Assembly: GCF_024461735.1 (NCBI RefSeq)
Contig: NZ_JANGAD010000003.1
Span: 248,001 to 312,000 of the forward strand
Source: Anaerotignum propionicum
GTDB taxonomy: Bacteria; Bacillota; Clostridia; Lachnospirales; Anaerotignaceae
Reading direction: 5' to 3'
Length of the DNA: 64,000 bases
Under the pieces are notes generated by a model. The model saw nothing but the letters and a program-made list of their open reading frames with translations. It was not told the DNA's origin and ran no database searches. The translations under genes were made by a program, and so were the position numbers. Of the stretch, positions 46,731 through 55,282 are shown in pieces (position 1 is the stretch's first letter; each line of letters starts with the position of its first letter).

Positions 46731-46771
46731 AAATAAAAGAGTTGTTCCATTTTGGAACAGCTCTTTTATTT
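46731..46771. terminator. Bidirectional terminator between flavin reductase and AraC genes
   Basis: A long stem AAATAAAAGAGTTGTTCCA / TGGAACAGCTCTTTTATTT with one wobble pair and a 3-base loop gives T runs on both strands. It overlaps the stop region of the AraC gene. Confidence 0.8.
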
Positions 46772-47647
46772 GTTTATTCTCATAGAAATCTTTTTGTACT
46801 CCGATGGAGACAATCCCGTTATTTTTTTAAAAGCCCGGAAGAAATTGCTGTAGTTATCAAATCCCATAGTTTTTGCAACATCAGCAGCTTCTTGAGTTAA
46901 CAAAATCTTTTTTGCAATTTCAATTTTTTTGTCTAGAATATATTTGCCGAGAGTAAAACCGGTGTACTTTTTAAAAGTATGACATAAGTAATATGTGCTA
47001 AAATGCAACTCGTTTGACAATAATTCCAGAGAAATTGTATTTTCAATATTAAGATCAATAAATTGAATGATTTCAAAAATTAGCGTCATGTGTTTGGAAT
47101 TGGCAGTTTTAAATTCTAAATCATCATGATAATTATCAAATATATGTGAAAGTATTAAAAGTATCAATCCTTTTTCGAATATGTCAAAGCCGTTTTCAAT
47201 GGTTGCACCATGAAAGCTCTTAAACAAGCTGATTAATGAATTGGTTTTATGGTCTTCTAATTGTCTAATAGGATAAATATTGTTTTTATTACTGAAAATA
47301 TTTAAAAGATTCGATTTTTGTGATGAGGCAAAATGTATAATATTTGGTGATATATCAAGGCAGTATCGATAGCAATTTTTACTAGTGATATCTATTTTAT
47401 GTTTTTCAAAGAGATTCACCAGAATCAAATTGTTGTTATATAGTGGATATTCTTGATTTTCTAAAGTGACATATCCTAGTATCTCGTTATTATCATTATT
47501 TTTCGCTTGAACCAATTGTACTTCATAAAAATCATGATATTGCAGGTGTTTTCCATAAGCATACTCATATTTGTCATCATAAATAAACAAGGTGTATCTT
47601 TTTTTGCTGGGATAAATATTATCGTGTGATAGGTATTTAGCTTCCAT
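46766..47647 (-). CDS. AraC family transcriptional regulator
   Basis: 293 residues from ATG 47647, which has GAGAGGAG upstream; the longer start at 47698 is less likely. The N-terminal cupin-like domain spans residues 1-170. The C-terminal AraC HTH pair spans 190-290 (ISLELLSNELHFSTYYLCHTFKKYTGFTLGKYILDKKIEIAKKILLTQEAADVAKTMGFDNYSNFFRAFKKITGLSPSEYKK). The CAATATTTGCAAT motif lies 62 bases upstream of its start and before the EutH-like and flavin reductase genes, so this protein is the best candidate to bind it. Confidence 0.88.
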   Translation of the reverse strand: MEAKYLSHDNIYPSKKRYTLFIYDDKYEYAYGKHLQYHDFYEVQLVQAKNNDNNEILGYVTLENQEYPLYNNNLILVNLFEKHKIDITSKNCYRYCLDISPNIIHFASSQKSNLLNIFSNKNNIYPIRQLEDHKTNSLISLFKSFHGATIENGFDIFEKGLILLILSHIFDNYHDDLEFKTANSKHMTLIFEIIQFIDLNIENTISLELLSNELHFSTYYLCHTFKKYTGFTLGKYILDKKIEIAKKILLTQEAADVAKTMGFDNYSNFFRAFKKITGLSPSEYKKISMRINK

Positions 47648-47708
47648 AGCAATGTACACTCCTCTCAGAAAAGTTTTACCAATTTGTTCTTTTGTCAAAA
47701 CAATTGAA

Positions 47709-47721
47709 CAATATTTGCAAT
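47709..47721 (+). promoter_or_regulatory. CAATATTTGCAAT motif, site 3 (upstream of AraC gene)
   Basis: Identical 13-mer to sites 1 and 2. Over the next 32 bases it matches site 1 at about 22 positions, including GACAA and GGACATATGT. Confidence 0.5.
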
Positions 47722-47983
47722 GTATAAGACAAAATAAGATATGGACATATGTGTTTAATATTTATAAAATAATAACAAGGTTAATCGTTATTTCAGTATG
47801 AATTGTTCACATGTTTCCGATGAAAAATAGTAACAACTGGATTTAGATAGAGATAATGCATACACATCAAGGTTATTTTAAAAATGGTGTTGTGCAATCT
47901 GTCAGGGGCTTCCCTTGCAATATGTACCCATGAAATCCGGTTTTATTATAAAAAATTATTTAAGAAAGGAGGAATCTGTTTGC

Positions 47984-48360
47984 ATGTCGAAGGATTTAAA
48001 GCTTCTAAATCAATTAACCAGAAATTTTGTAATAAAAAATCAAGGAAGAGTGATGCATATGATATGAATACCCCTGCAAGGCTCATACAAGCAACACTCA
48101 GCCCTGATTTTATTGCCCCGTCGATTGAGCGTACTCATTATACAACTGAATTCGTGAAAAATCAAGATTATTTTAAAGTGTTATTTCTTACAGAAAAGTT
48201 AAGACATATTACTGAAAAATTCCAATTGCCCTTGAATAAAAAATTAGACAGTTTAGAAAAAGCGGTTTTTGAGTTGGTGAAAAATGGGTTGCCCGTTATG
48301 AGCAATTCTTCGACAGAGATAAGTTGCCGATTATGGAAGCGCAATAGAGTAGCAAATTGA
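47984..48360 (+). pseudogene. Degenerate flavin reductase-like gene
   Basis: AAAGGAGG (about 47965-47972) precedes ATG 47984, whose frame MSKDLKLLNQLTR... stops after 27 codons. Another frame then gives ARLIQATLSPDFIAPSIERTHYTTEFVKNQDYFKVLFLTEKLRHITEKF and KNGLPVMSNSSTEISCRLW. This resembles the middle and end of the flavin reductase at 46175 (ITQVSFSPCKIAISVDKSRYSTDLIKKQGIFTVSVLT). A segment for the FMN-binding start is missing and the frame is shifted, so it is probably a remnant. Confidence 0.6.
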
Positions 48361-48493
48361 AACGAGTTTGTTTCAAATTTCAGTATCAATTGTATAAAGT
48401 GCTGGAAAAAAATTTCTAATGTCTGTTAAAGGACCCTGATGTAAAAGCAAAACTTATTTTACTTTTAGAATCTAATTTGAAAGGGGAACTAAA

Positions 48494-50014
48494 ATGAGCA
48501 ATTCAAGTGGAAATGGAACGGGTAGTTTTAATAGTCGTTTTGGCGCTATTATGTCAATGACGGGTATGTGCGTCGGCATGGGAAGCGTGTGGCGCTTTCC
48601 TTATATGGTTGGTCAGTATGGCGGAGGTTCATTCATTGTAGCATATATTGCATGTATGCTGATTGTTGTTTTGCCCCTCGGTATCATTGAGTGTGGTATT
48701 GGTAAGGGCTTTGAAAAAGGTATGATTGGTGTCTTCACAGATGCTTTGAAAAATAAAACCGCTGGAAAGATTTTCGGAGCTATCTTTTCTCTAGGATATT
48801 TTTCAATGAATTTCTTCTATTATGTCGTATTAGCTGCCAGCACATACTTTATCTATTCCAGCGCTACCAGTGAATGGAACAGAACCAGTCCTGAACTAAT
48901 TTATGAAGGCTTAGCAAAGAATACAACATTAATTGCAGTTATTTCTCTTATTCTGGTTGTTGCAACTATCTATATCATTATAAAGGGTGTTGATAGCGGT
49001 ATAGAGAGAATGAGTAAGATCATGATTCCGCTGATGTTCATTTTCTTCATCGTAGTAGTGTTCTTTGGAATTTTCTTTATTGACGGTATTCAACAGGGCT
49101 ACAACTGGTACATTGAGCCGGATTTGGCTATATTGGCTAAACCTGACATATGGATTGCAGCAATGAGTCAAGCGTTGTTTGCTGTGGGTGTTGGCCCCGG
49201 TTGTGTATTAATTTATGGTAGCCATTTGAAGAAGACCAGCGATGTAACGCTGAATATGACCACAGTATGTCTACTGACTTGCTCGGTAGGTGTTATCGTG
49301 GGAATGGCTTTGATTCCGGCTTGCATCGCTCTAAACCTGAATCCTGAGTCCGGTTCTATGCTGATTTATGTTATTATACCTACTTTGCTATCCAAGATTC
49401 CTGGTGGTGCTGTTGTTGGTATATTGCTATTTCTTGCAATATTCTTTGCGGGTTTCTCTACTGCGATTGCGCAGACAGAGGTTGCTGTCGCAACATTTGC
49501 TACTGATTTTAACTGGGGCAGAAAAAAGGCAGGTCTTTTCTTCGGCGTAATTAACGTTGTAGCTGCTGTAATCGCTGCATACAGTATAGCCTTCTATGAC
49601 TTCTGGAATAACTTTTCCGGAAACTATCTGTTCATTGGAACTGCTGGCATTGGTGCTATTGTTTACGTATATATAATCAATGCGGAGAAGGTTAGGAGAA
49701 AATTCCTCAATCCCAGCAGTGATATTCGAATGGGCGAGTGGTTCAGCAAATATGCAAAAATCATCGCGGCTCCTATTATGATCATAATCATGATAAACTC
49801 GTTGTTCCCGATATTTCTGTCTAGTGAGACTTCTTTTACAAAAGGGGATGTGCCTGAGACGTTGACAGTGGCGACTATCATTACATTGGCAGTGATTGTT
49901 CTGGGATTGTTTGGTATTACTATCAAGATGCTTCACAAGTGTTTAACCACTGAAGAAAGAACAGAGGAAGAAGTTTTAACATACGAGAGAGAGCAAGAAG
50001 TACCAATTGTATAA
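48494..50014 (+). CDS. Sodium-dependent amino acid transporter (NSS/SNF family)
   Basis: A 506-residue protein with the NSS signature at its start (GAIMSMTGMCVGMGSVWRFPYMVGQYGGGSFIVAYI, the TM1 sodium/substrate site) and about 12 membrane helices. FFAGFSTAIAQTEVAVA is the TM8-like sodium-binding region. It imports an amino acid or amine with Na+. GAAAGGGG precedes the ATG. It heads the catabolic operon 48494-57400, so its substrate is probably the compound degraded by those enzymes. Confidence 0.9.
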   Translation: MSNSSGNGTGSFNSRFGAIMSMTGMCVGMGSVWRFPYMVGQYGGGSFIVAYIACMLIVVLPLGIIECGIGKGFEKGMIGVFTDALKNKTAGKIFGAIFSLGYFSMNFFYYVVLAASTYFIYSSATSEWNRTSPELIYEGLAKNTTLIAVISLILVVATIYIIIKGVDSGIERMSKIMIPLMFIFFIVVVFFGIFFIDGIQQGYNWYIEPDLAILAKPDIWIAAMSQALFAVGVGPGCVLIYGSHLKKTSDVTLNMTTVCLLTCSVGVIVGMALIPACIALNLNPESGSMLIYVIIPTLLSKIPGGAVVGILLFLAIFFAGFSTAIAQTEVAVATFATDFNWGRKKAGLFFGVINVVAAVIAAYSIAFYDFWNNFSGNYLFIGTAGIGAIVYVYIINAEKVRRKFLNPSSDIRMGEWFSKYAKIIAAPIMIIIMINSLFPIFLSSETSFTKGDVPETLTVATIITLAVIVLGLFGITIKMLHKCLTTEERTEEEVLTYEREQEVPIV

Positions 50015-50078
50015 GATTCGAAAGGAAAACCTTTGAAAAAACTTATATATCAACGTGATAGAAGAAAGGGGACTTAAT

Positions 50079-50396
50079 ATGAGAGTAGTATCACATCCTG
50101 TTTTAGGTGAGATGCAGGATATAGAATGGGTGAATATCATTGTGAATGGAAAACCTATGAAGGCAAAAAAAGGAGAAATGATTTTGGCAGCGTTGTTATC
50201 GGAAGGCATCATTGTGAATCGGTACACAACAAAAAAACACGAACCAAGAGGGATTTTTTGCGGCATAGGACAATGCACAGATTGTATGATGGTCGTAAAT
50301 GGAATTCCTGGTGTGCGAACCTGTATCACTCCGGTAGAAGAAGGTATGACGGTGGACGTGCAAGAAGGGTTAGGAAGCTGGAGGGGTGACAAATGA
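50079..50396 (+). CDS. (2Fe-2S)-binding subunit of an amino acid dehydrogenase
   Basis: 105 residues from ATG 50079 (AAAGGGG upstream). It has a 2Fe-2S ferredoxin-like fold (WVNIIVNGKPMKAKKGEMILAALLSEGI) with CGIGQCTDCMMVVNGIPGVRTC supplying four cluster cysteines. This is the small subunit of HcnA/SoxX/hydroxyproline-dehydrogenase-gamma type. Its stop overlaps the next start by ATGA, so the subunits are translationally coupled. Confidence 0.88.
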   Translation: MRVVSHPVLGEMQDIEWVNIIVNGKPMKAKKGEMILAALLSEGIIVNRYTTKKHEPRGIFCGIGQCTDCMMVVNGIPGVRTCITPVEEGMTVDVQEGLGSWRGDK

Positions 50397-51508
50397 AACA
50401 ATGTGAAATGCTTGTGATAGGTGGCGGCCCTGCCGGACTTTCGGCAGCGATTGAAGCGGCAGAGGCGGGTGTTAAGGTTATTATTGTAGATGCAAATGAG
50501 AAGGCCGGTGGGCAGCTTTTTAAGCAGATACATAAATTTTTTGGCTCGAGTATGCACCGTGCAGGGATTAGAGGTATGAATATAGGTCAGGAATTACTGG
50601 AACGCTGTGAGAAACTCGGTGTGGAGATTTGGCTGGATAGCTTAGCTATTGGTATGTACAAGGGCAATATTGTAGCGGTGGATGTGAAGAAAAGTCTTAC
50701 AGAGCATAAGTTAGAAAAAATTCAAGCAAAAAAAGTTGTGATTGCAACGGGGGCTTCGGAAAATGCAGTACGTTTTCCAGGCTGGACATTACCCGGAGTA
50801 ATGGGTGCAGGTGCGGCACAAACCATGGTTAATTTCCATAGAGTTCTTCCGGGAAAAAAGGTTCTCATGATTGGTTCAGGAAATGTTGGATTAATTGTTT
50901 CCTATCAGTTGATGCAAGCAGGAGCAGAAATTGTAGGTATTGTGGAAGCGCAGCCGAAAATTAACGGCTATGCGGTGCATGCATCTAAGCTGACAAGAGA
51001 AGGAATTCCTATTTACACCGGTTATACAATTGTAGAGGCTTGTGGCGACGAGAGAGTGAATAAAGCAATTATTGCAAAAGTAAATCCTGATTGGTCTATA
51101 GAACCAGGAACAGAGATCACCTTGGATATTGATACAATAGCAATCGGTGCGGGCTTAAAGCCGTTAATCGGAATGAGCTACATGAGTAACTGTCATTTAA
51201 TGAATGATAGATTCTTAGGTGGATGGGCACCATGCCATAATTACAGCATGGAAACGACAACAAAGGATGTTTATGTTGCTGGTGATGCATCTGGTGTAGA
51301 AGAGGCTAACACTGCAATCGAAGAAGGAAAAGTCTGCGGCATTGCGATTGCACAAGCGTTAGGATATTTGGAAGAAAAAAAAGCAGAACAAATGAAAAAA
51401 GATGCATGGGGACGATTAGCTGGGTTGCGTGAGGGTGCTCATGGTGCCGAACGTACGGCAGCAAAGGAAAGACAGTTACTCGAGTACAAAAAAGTAATGG
51501 AAGGTTAA
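50393..51508 (+). CDS. FAD/NAD(P)-binding subunit of the dehydrogenase complex
   Basis: A 371-residue protein with an FAD Rossmann motif GGGPAGLSAAIEAAEAGVKVIIVD at the N-terminus, a second dinucleotide fold VLMIGSGNVGLIVSYQLMQAGAEIVGIVEA near 160-190 and the closing VYVAGDASGVEEANTAIEEGKVCGIAIA. It matches the alpha subunit type of D-hydroxyproline, opine and sarcosine-like dehydrogenases (HcnB/OoxA), here without the C-terminal Fe-S part, which is on the next gene. Probably passes electrons from the catalytic subunit. Confidence 0.87.
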   Translation: MKQCEMLVIGGGPAGLSAAIEAAEAGVKVIIVDANEKAGGQLFKQIHKFFGSSMHRAGIRGMNIGQELLERCEKLGVEIWLDSLAIGMYKGNIVAVDVKKSLTEHKLEKIQAKKVVIATGASENAVRFPGWTLPGVMGAGAAQTMVNFHRVLPGKKVLMIGSGNVGLIVSYQLMQAGAEIVGIVEAQPKINGYAVHASKLTREGIPIYTGYTIVEACGDERVNKAIIAKVNPDWSIEPGTEITLDIDTIAIGAGLKPLIGMSYMSNCHLMNDRFLGGWAPCHNYSMETTTKDVYVAGDASGVEEANTAIEEGKVCGIAIAQALGYLEEKKAEQMKKDAWGRLAGLREGAHGAERTAAKERQLLEYKKVMEG

Positions 51509-51520
51509 GGTGATGAACGA

Positions 51521-52324
51521 ATGAAGTTGAAAGAAACTGGCGTTCTGACAACAGCAGATTTAAAGGAAATGGGACGCTACCCATCAGAAGAAAGAATGAA
51601 AAAAGGCCCTGTTGCAGTGGCTGAATGTGTTCAGGATATTCCTTGTAACCCATGTGAAACTTCTTGCCCTTTTAAAGCAATTCATGTTGGAGAGAATATT
51701 TCAAATCTTCCCAATGTAAATGTGGATGTATGCAATGGCTGCACCACTTGCGTTGCTGCTTGTTCAGGTCTTGCAATATTTGTGTTGGATAAGTCTTACT
51801 CCGACAGCGTTGGAAAGGTTAGCTTTCCTTATGAATATGGCCATTCCTTTAAAGTAAATGACGTTGTTAAAGCAGCAGACAGAAGCGGGAAGAATGTCTG
51901 TGACGGAAAAATTTTAAAAATTACAAATACACAAAAGGCGGATAAAACTACCATTATTACCTTGGAGGTACCCATTGAATGGGTTGACGAAGTAAGAAGT
52001 ATTTACCGTGACAGACAACAGCAATTAGTCAAAGAAGTTTTATCAGAAAAATTAGGTGACGATGTAATGGTTTGCCGCTGTGAAGAAATTACGGCTGGAG
52101 AGATAAGAGCGGCGATTCGACAAGGCGCAACGGATATTACAGGGGTTAAATTGCGCACAAGAGCGGGGATGGGTCTGTGTCAAGGACGTACTTGCGAAGC
52201 ACTTGTTAATCAGATTATTAGGCAGGAATTAGGGAACTCACCCGAGGAAATAGGGTTTTCAACGCCAAGAACACCTCAAAGACCGGTGACATTTGGTACA
52301 TTAGGAGGTGACCTCGATGAATAA
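51521..52324 (+). CDS. Iron-sulfur protein with 4Fe-4S and BFD-like 2Fe-2S domains
   Basis: A 267-residue protein. Residues ~30-85 carry two ferredoxin-like clusters (CVQDIPCNPCETSCPFKAI and CNGCTTCVAACSGLAIF). Residues ~185-235 are a BFD-like (2Fe-2S) domain (VMVCRCEEITAGEIRAAIRQGATDITGVKLRTRAGMGLCQGRTC). In aerobic relatives the BFD domain is the C-terminus of the FAD subunit. The added ferredoxin clusters suggest electron delivery to ferredoxin or a membrane carrier in an anaerobe. Overlaps the next gene by 8 bases. Confidence 0.85.
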   Translation: MKLKETGVLTTADLKEMGRYPSEERMKKGPVAVAECVQDIPCNPCETSCPFKAIHVGENISNLPNVNVDVCNGCTTCVAACSGLAIFVLDKSYSDSVGKVSFPYEYGHSFKVNDVVKAADRSGKNVCDGKILKITNTQKADKTTIITLEVPIEWVDEVRSIYRDRQQQLVKEVLSEKLGDDVMVCRCEEITAGEIRAAIRQGATDITGVKLRTRAGMGLCQGRTCEALVNQIIRQELGNSPEEIGFSTPRTPQRPVTFGTLGGDLDE

Positions 52325-53486
52325 AACTTATGATGTTGTAATTGTTGGAGCTGGTGTAATTGGTACAAGTTGTGCATACCATCTTGTAAAAAAGGGGTTC
52401 CAAGTTGCACTTGTTGAAAAAAAGGATCTTGCACGAGAAACATCTAGCCATTGTGATGCCGTAGCCCTTATTCCCGACAAAATGCCTGGTATTGATGCAG
52501 CAATGGGCTATGCCAGTATCCAGAGATTCAAAGAGTTGGAAAAAGAATTGGATTACGATTTCGAATTCCATCAAAACGGAAGCTTGCACCTTTGTGAAAC
52601 GGATCAGGAAATGGAAATTGCAACAAAATATGCAAATGATTTGATTGCAGAAGGCTATGCCATTGATATTTTAAATCCTCAGGAGCTTTTGGAAAAAGAG
52701 CCATTCCTTGCAACAGATTTAAAAGGAGGTTTGTTTAGCCATGAATGTTGTGGCGTGAATCCCTACAAGCTATGCTTTGCCTTTGTGGATGCGGTTGAAG
52801 GAAAAGGTCTTGATGTTTACACACACACAACGGTAACAGATATTAAGCGTGATGCTGAAAATAACGTAGTTGGTGTAGAGACAGACAAGGGAATTCTTAA
52901 GACAAATAAAGTGGTGAATTGTTGCGGCGTTTGGGCACCGGAAATCGGAAAAATGGTCGGAATTGATATTCCTATTAAACCAAGAAAAGGCGTTATTTTA
53001 ATCTCTGGTGCAGGCTTCCCCATTTGTAAGCAGAAAATTCATGAATTTGGCTATATGGTATCTAAGTTTGACGATATTCAATGCGAGAGAGATCCTGAGG
53101 CTGAAAAATATAATGTTGCTTTTACCATCGAACCTTCCGCAGGAAATAACGTGCTGATTGGCAGTAGCCGCAACTTTGATGGATATGATGTAGATGCAGA
53201 GATTGATATTATTCGTGTAATTGCCAAGAGAGCAGTTCGTTTCTTGCCTATTTTAAAGGATATAAACTGTATCCGTTCTTACGCAGGGGTTAGACCATTT
53301 ATCGAAGAACATTTACCGTTGATTACCCATGTTAAGGAGATCCCCGGATATTATATTGCCGCAGGGCACGAAGGCGATGGTATTTCCATGTCACCTTTAA
53401 CGGGAAGATTGATTTCTGAAATGATTGCAGGCGAAGAACCTTGTATGGATGTTTCACCTTTTAGTTTTAGTCGCTACAATAAATGA
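52317..53486 (+). CDS. DAO-family FAD-dependent amino acid dehydrogenase (catalytic subunit)
   Basis: 389 residues from ATG 52317 (TAGGAGGTG upstream). It has an N-terminal Rossmann motif DVVIVGAGVIGTSCAYHLVKKGFQVALVEKKDLARETSS, the central CCGVWAPEIGKMVGIDIPIKPRKGVILI and the C-terminal SYAGVRPFIEEHLPLI ... YIAAGHEGDGISMSPLTGRLISEMI. This is the fold of D-amino acid, sarcosine and D-hydroxyproline dehydrogenases. With the three preceding proteins it should oxidise an amino or imino acid to a 2-oxo acid or cyclic imine. The substrate is not determined. Confidence 0.87.
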   Translation: MNKTYDVVIVGAGVIGTSCAYHLVKKGFQVALVEKKDLARETSSHCDAVALIPDKMPGIDAAMGYASIQRFKELEKELDYDFEFHQNGSLHLCETDQEMEIATKYANDLIAEGYAIDILNPQELLEKEPFLATDLKGGLFSHECCGVNPYKLCFAFVDAVEGKGLDVYTHTTVTDIKRDAENNVVGVETDKGILKTNKVVNCCGVWAPEIGKMVGIDIPIKPRKGVILISGAGFPICKQKIHEFGYMVSKFDDIQCERDPEAEKYNVAFTIEPSAGNNVLIGSSRNFDGYDVDAEIDIIRVIAKRAVRFLPILKDINCIRSYAGVRPFIEEHLPLITHVKEIPGYYIAAGHEGDGISMSPLTGRLISEMIAGEEPCMDVSPFSFSRYNK

Positions 53487-53512
53487 TTTTTTTACATAAT
53501 TAGGAGGATATT

Positions 53513-54409
53513 ATGAGTAAAGCACCTATTGGACTTTTTGTACCACTGGTTACCCCATTTCATACAGATGAAAGTATCAATTTTGATGCATATAAAACCA
53601 TTATTGATTACACAATCGAAAATGGAATGCATGGGATATTAGTAGGAGGGAGTACCGGCGAATATCATATGATGTCGTTGGAGGAAAGAAAAGAGGTTAT
53701 TAAAAAAGGTTGTGAATTTGCCAATGGCAGAGTTCCTGTTATGGCAGGAACTGGCGAATATACTGCAAAAGCAACCATTGAATTGACAAACTATGCAGCA
53801 GATTGTGGGGCAAAATGGGGTTTGGTATTGCCACCATTTTATCAGCAGACAAGTGAAGAAGGCATTTATGAATTCTTCAAAGAAATCGCAGAAGGCTCTA
53901 AAATCGGCATTGTAATTTATCATAATCCCGGTTCAACTTGCGTTGAATTGTCACCGGAATTTATTCGTAGATTGGCATTGATTGATAACATTGTTGCTGT
54001 AAAAGAAACTATTGATGAACGTCATACTAGCCAAACTTATGCAGCAGTAAGAGATATCCCTGATTTTGTTGTTATGGAGGCGGAGGAACATCTTCTTATG
54101 CCCACATATTCACTGGGTTCTAAGAGTGCATTTTCTATTGTTTTTAATCTTTTACCCAAAGAAATGCGAGAAATGTATGACTTAGCAGTAGTTAAAAATG
54201 ACTTTAGAGCAGCAGCAGAACTGAATCAAAAACTTGTTCCTTTCTATGATTTAATGGAAGCAGAACCATACCCAGGACCCGTGAAGGCAGGTTTGGATGC
54301 TATCGGTTTGCCAGGAGGCATTGTAAGAAAGCCTCTTACACAGCCCAGTGATGAATTAAGAGCAAAAATGCGTGAAGAACTCAAAAGGCTTGGTTACAAA
54401 GTAAAATAA
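53513..54409 (+). CDS. DapA-family aldolase/lyase
   Basis: A 298-residue TIM-barrel enzyme: GLFVPLVTPFHTDESINFDAYKTIIDYTIENGMHGILVGGSTGEYHMMSLEERKEVI at the start, YHNPGST (Tyr proton relay) and AVKETIDERH with the Schiff-base Lys. The family includes dihydrodipicolinate synthase, 4-hydroxy-2-oxoglutarate aldolase, N-acetylneuraminate lyase and the deaminase of hydroxyproline degradation. The context points to catabolism of the dehydrogenase product. AGGAGG precedes the ATG. Confidence 0.85.
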   Translation: MSKAPIGLFVPLVTPFHTDESINFDAYKTIIDYTIENGMHGILVGGSTGEYHMMSLEERKEVIKKGCEFANGRVPVMAGTGEYTAKATIELTNYAADCGAKWGLVLPPFYQQTSEEGIYEFFKEIAEGSKIGIVIYHNPGSTCVELSPEFIRRLALIDNIVAVKETIDERHTSQTYAAVRDIPDFVVMEAEEHLLMPTYSLGSKSAFSIVFNLLPKEMREMYDLAVVKNDFRAAAELNQKLVPFYDLMEAEPYPGPVKAGLDAIGLPGGIVRKPLTQPSDELRAKMREELKRLGYKVK

Positions 54410-54436
54410 AAGATTCCCAACAGAGGAGGTCTTGAT

Positions 54437-55228
54437 ATGAGTAAATATATGGATGGTAGACGTTATGGTTATTTAACACCCGGCAATGACGGAGGTTATT
54501 ACAAAGGAATACAGGGACAACAAGTAGCAGGGTATTCAGTTGGTATTGTATATATTGAAAACATCAATTACCCAATTTTACCGGGTAATGTAGTGAATGC
54601 TTATACCTATAATTTTCCGGTTAGAATGAAGGCTGTTTCCAACTTAACGAATGACCGACTTTTCAATAATGATCCCACAATAGTGGATGATATTATTTTT
54701 GCGGCGAAATCTATGGTTGAAAACGAAGGCGTGAGAGCCATTTGCAGTGCTTGTGGCTTCTTTGGAAATTACCAAAAGCAGGTTCGGGAGGCAGTGGATG
54801 TTCCTGTTGCTATGAGCAGCTTGGTACAGATACCTTGGATTCAAACTTTAATCAAACCAGGACAAAAAATTGGTATTTTAACTGCCAATAAAGACTCCAT
54901 GACCAATGCACTTTTAGAGAGCTGCGGAGTTGTAAACAAAGACAATCTTGTCATAAAGGATGCCTTAAAGACAAAAGAATTCGCTACAGTTGTTAATATG
55001 AGAGGCTATTTTGATAATAGCATTGCGAAAGAAGAAATTGTAGCACTGGCACGGGAATTGGTAGAAGAAAATGATGATTTAGGAGCTATATTGTTGGAAT
55101 GCAGTGATATGCCTCCCTATGCTTATGCAGTACAGGAAGCGACACAATTACCAGTATTTGATTTTATTACCTTAATTAATTGGCTTCATAATGCAACAGC
55201 ACAAAGACCATATAATGGCTGGATTTAA
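54437..55228 (+). CDS. Aspartate/glutamate racemase family protein
   Basis: A 263-residue protein with the two-cysteine racemase arrangement: ICSACGFFGNYQ in the middle and ILLECSDMPPYAYAVQEATQLPVFDF near the end. Two Rossmann-like lobes are visible (KIGILTANKDSMTNALLESCGV). The N-terminus RYGYLTPGNDGG is longer than in MurI. It probably interconverts L and D forms of the operon's substrate before oxidation, but decarboxylase or hydantoin racemase relatives cannot be excluded. AGAGGAGG precedes the ATG. Confidence 0.78.
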   Translation: MSKYMDGRRYGYLTPGNDGGYYKGIQGQQVAGYSVGIVYIENINYPILPGNVVNAYTYNFPVRMKAVSNLTNDRLFNNDPTIVDDIIFAAKSMVENEGVRAICSACGFFGNYQKQVREAVDVPVAMSSLVQIPWIQTLIKPGQKIGILTANKDSMTNALLESCGVVNKDNLVIKDALKTKEFATVVNMRGYFDNSIAKEEIVALARELVEENDDLGAILLECSDMPPYAYAVQEATQLPVFDFITLINWLHNATAQRPYNGWI

Positions 55229-55282
55229 TTAAGATAACTTTTAATTCGTGAAAGACATAAGAGAGAAAGAAGGAGAATGAAT

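Noticed and set aside
53513..54409. Dihydrodipicolinate synthase (dapA) for lysine biosynthesis
   Set aside because: It is embedded in a catabolic operon with an amino acid dehydrogenase and racemase, so a lyase or deaminase role is more likely.
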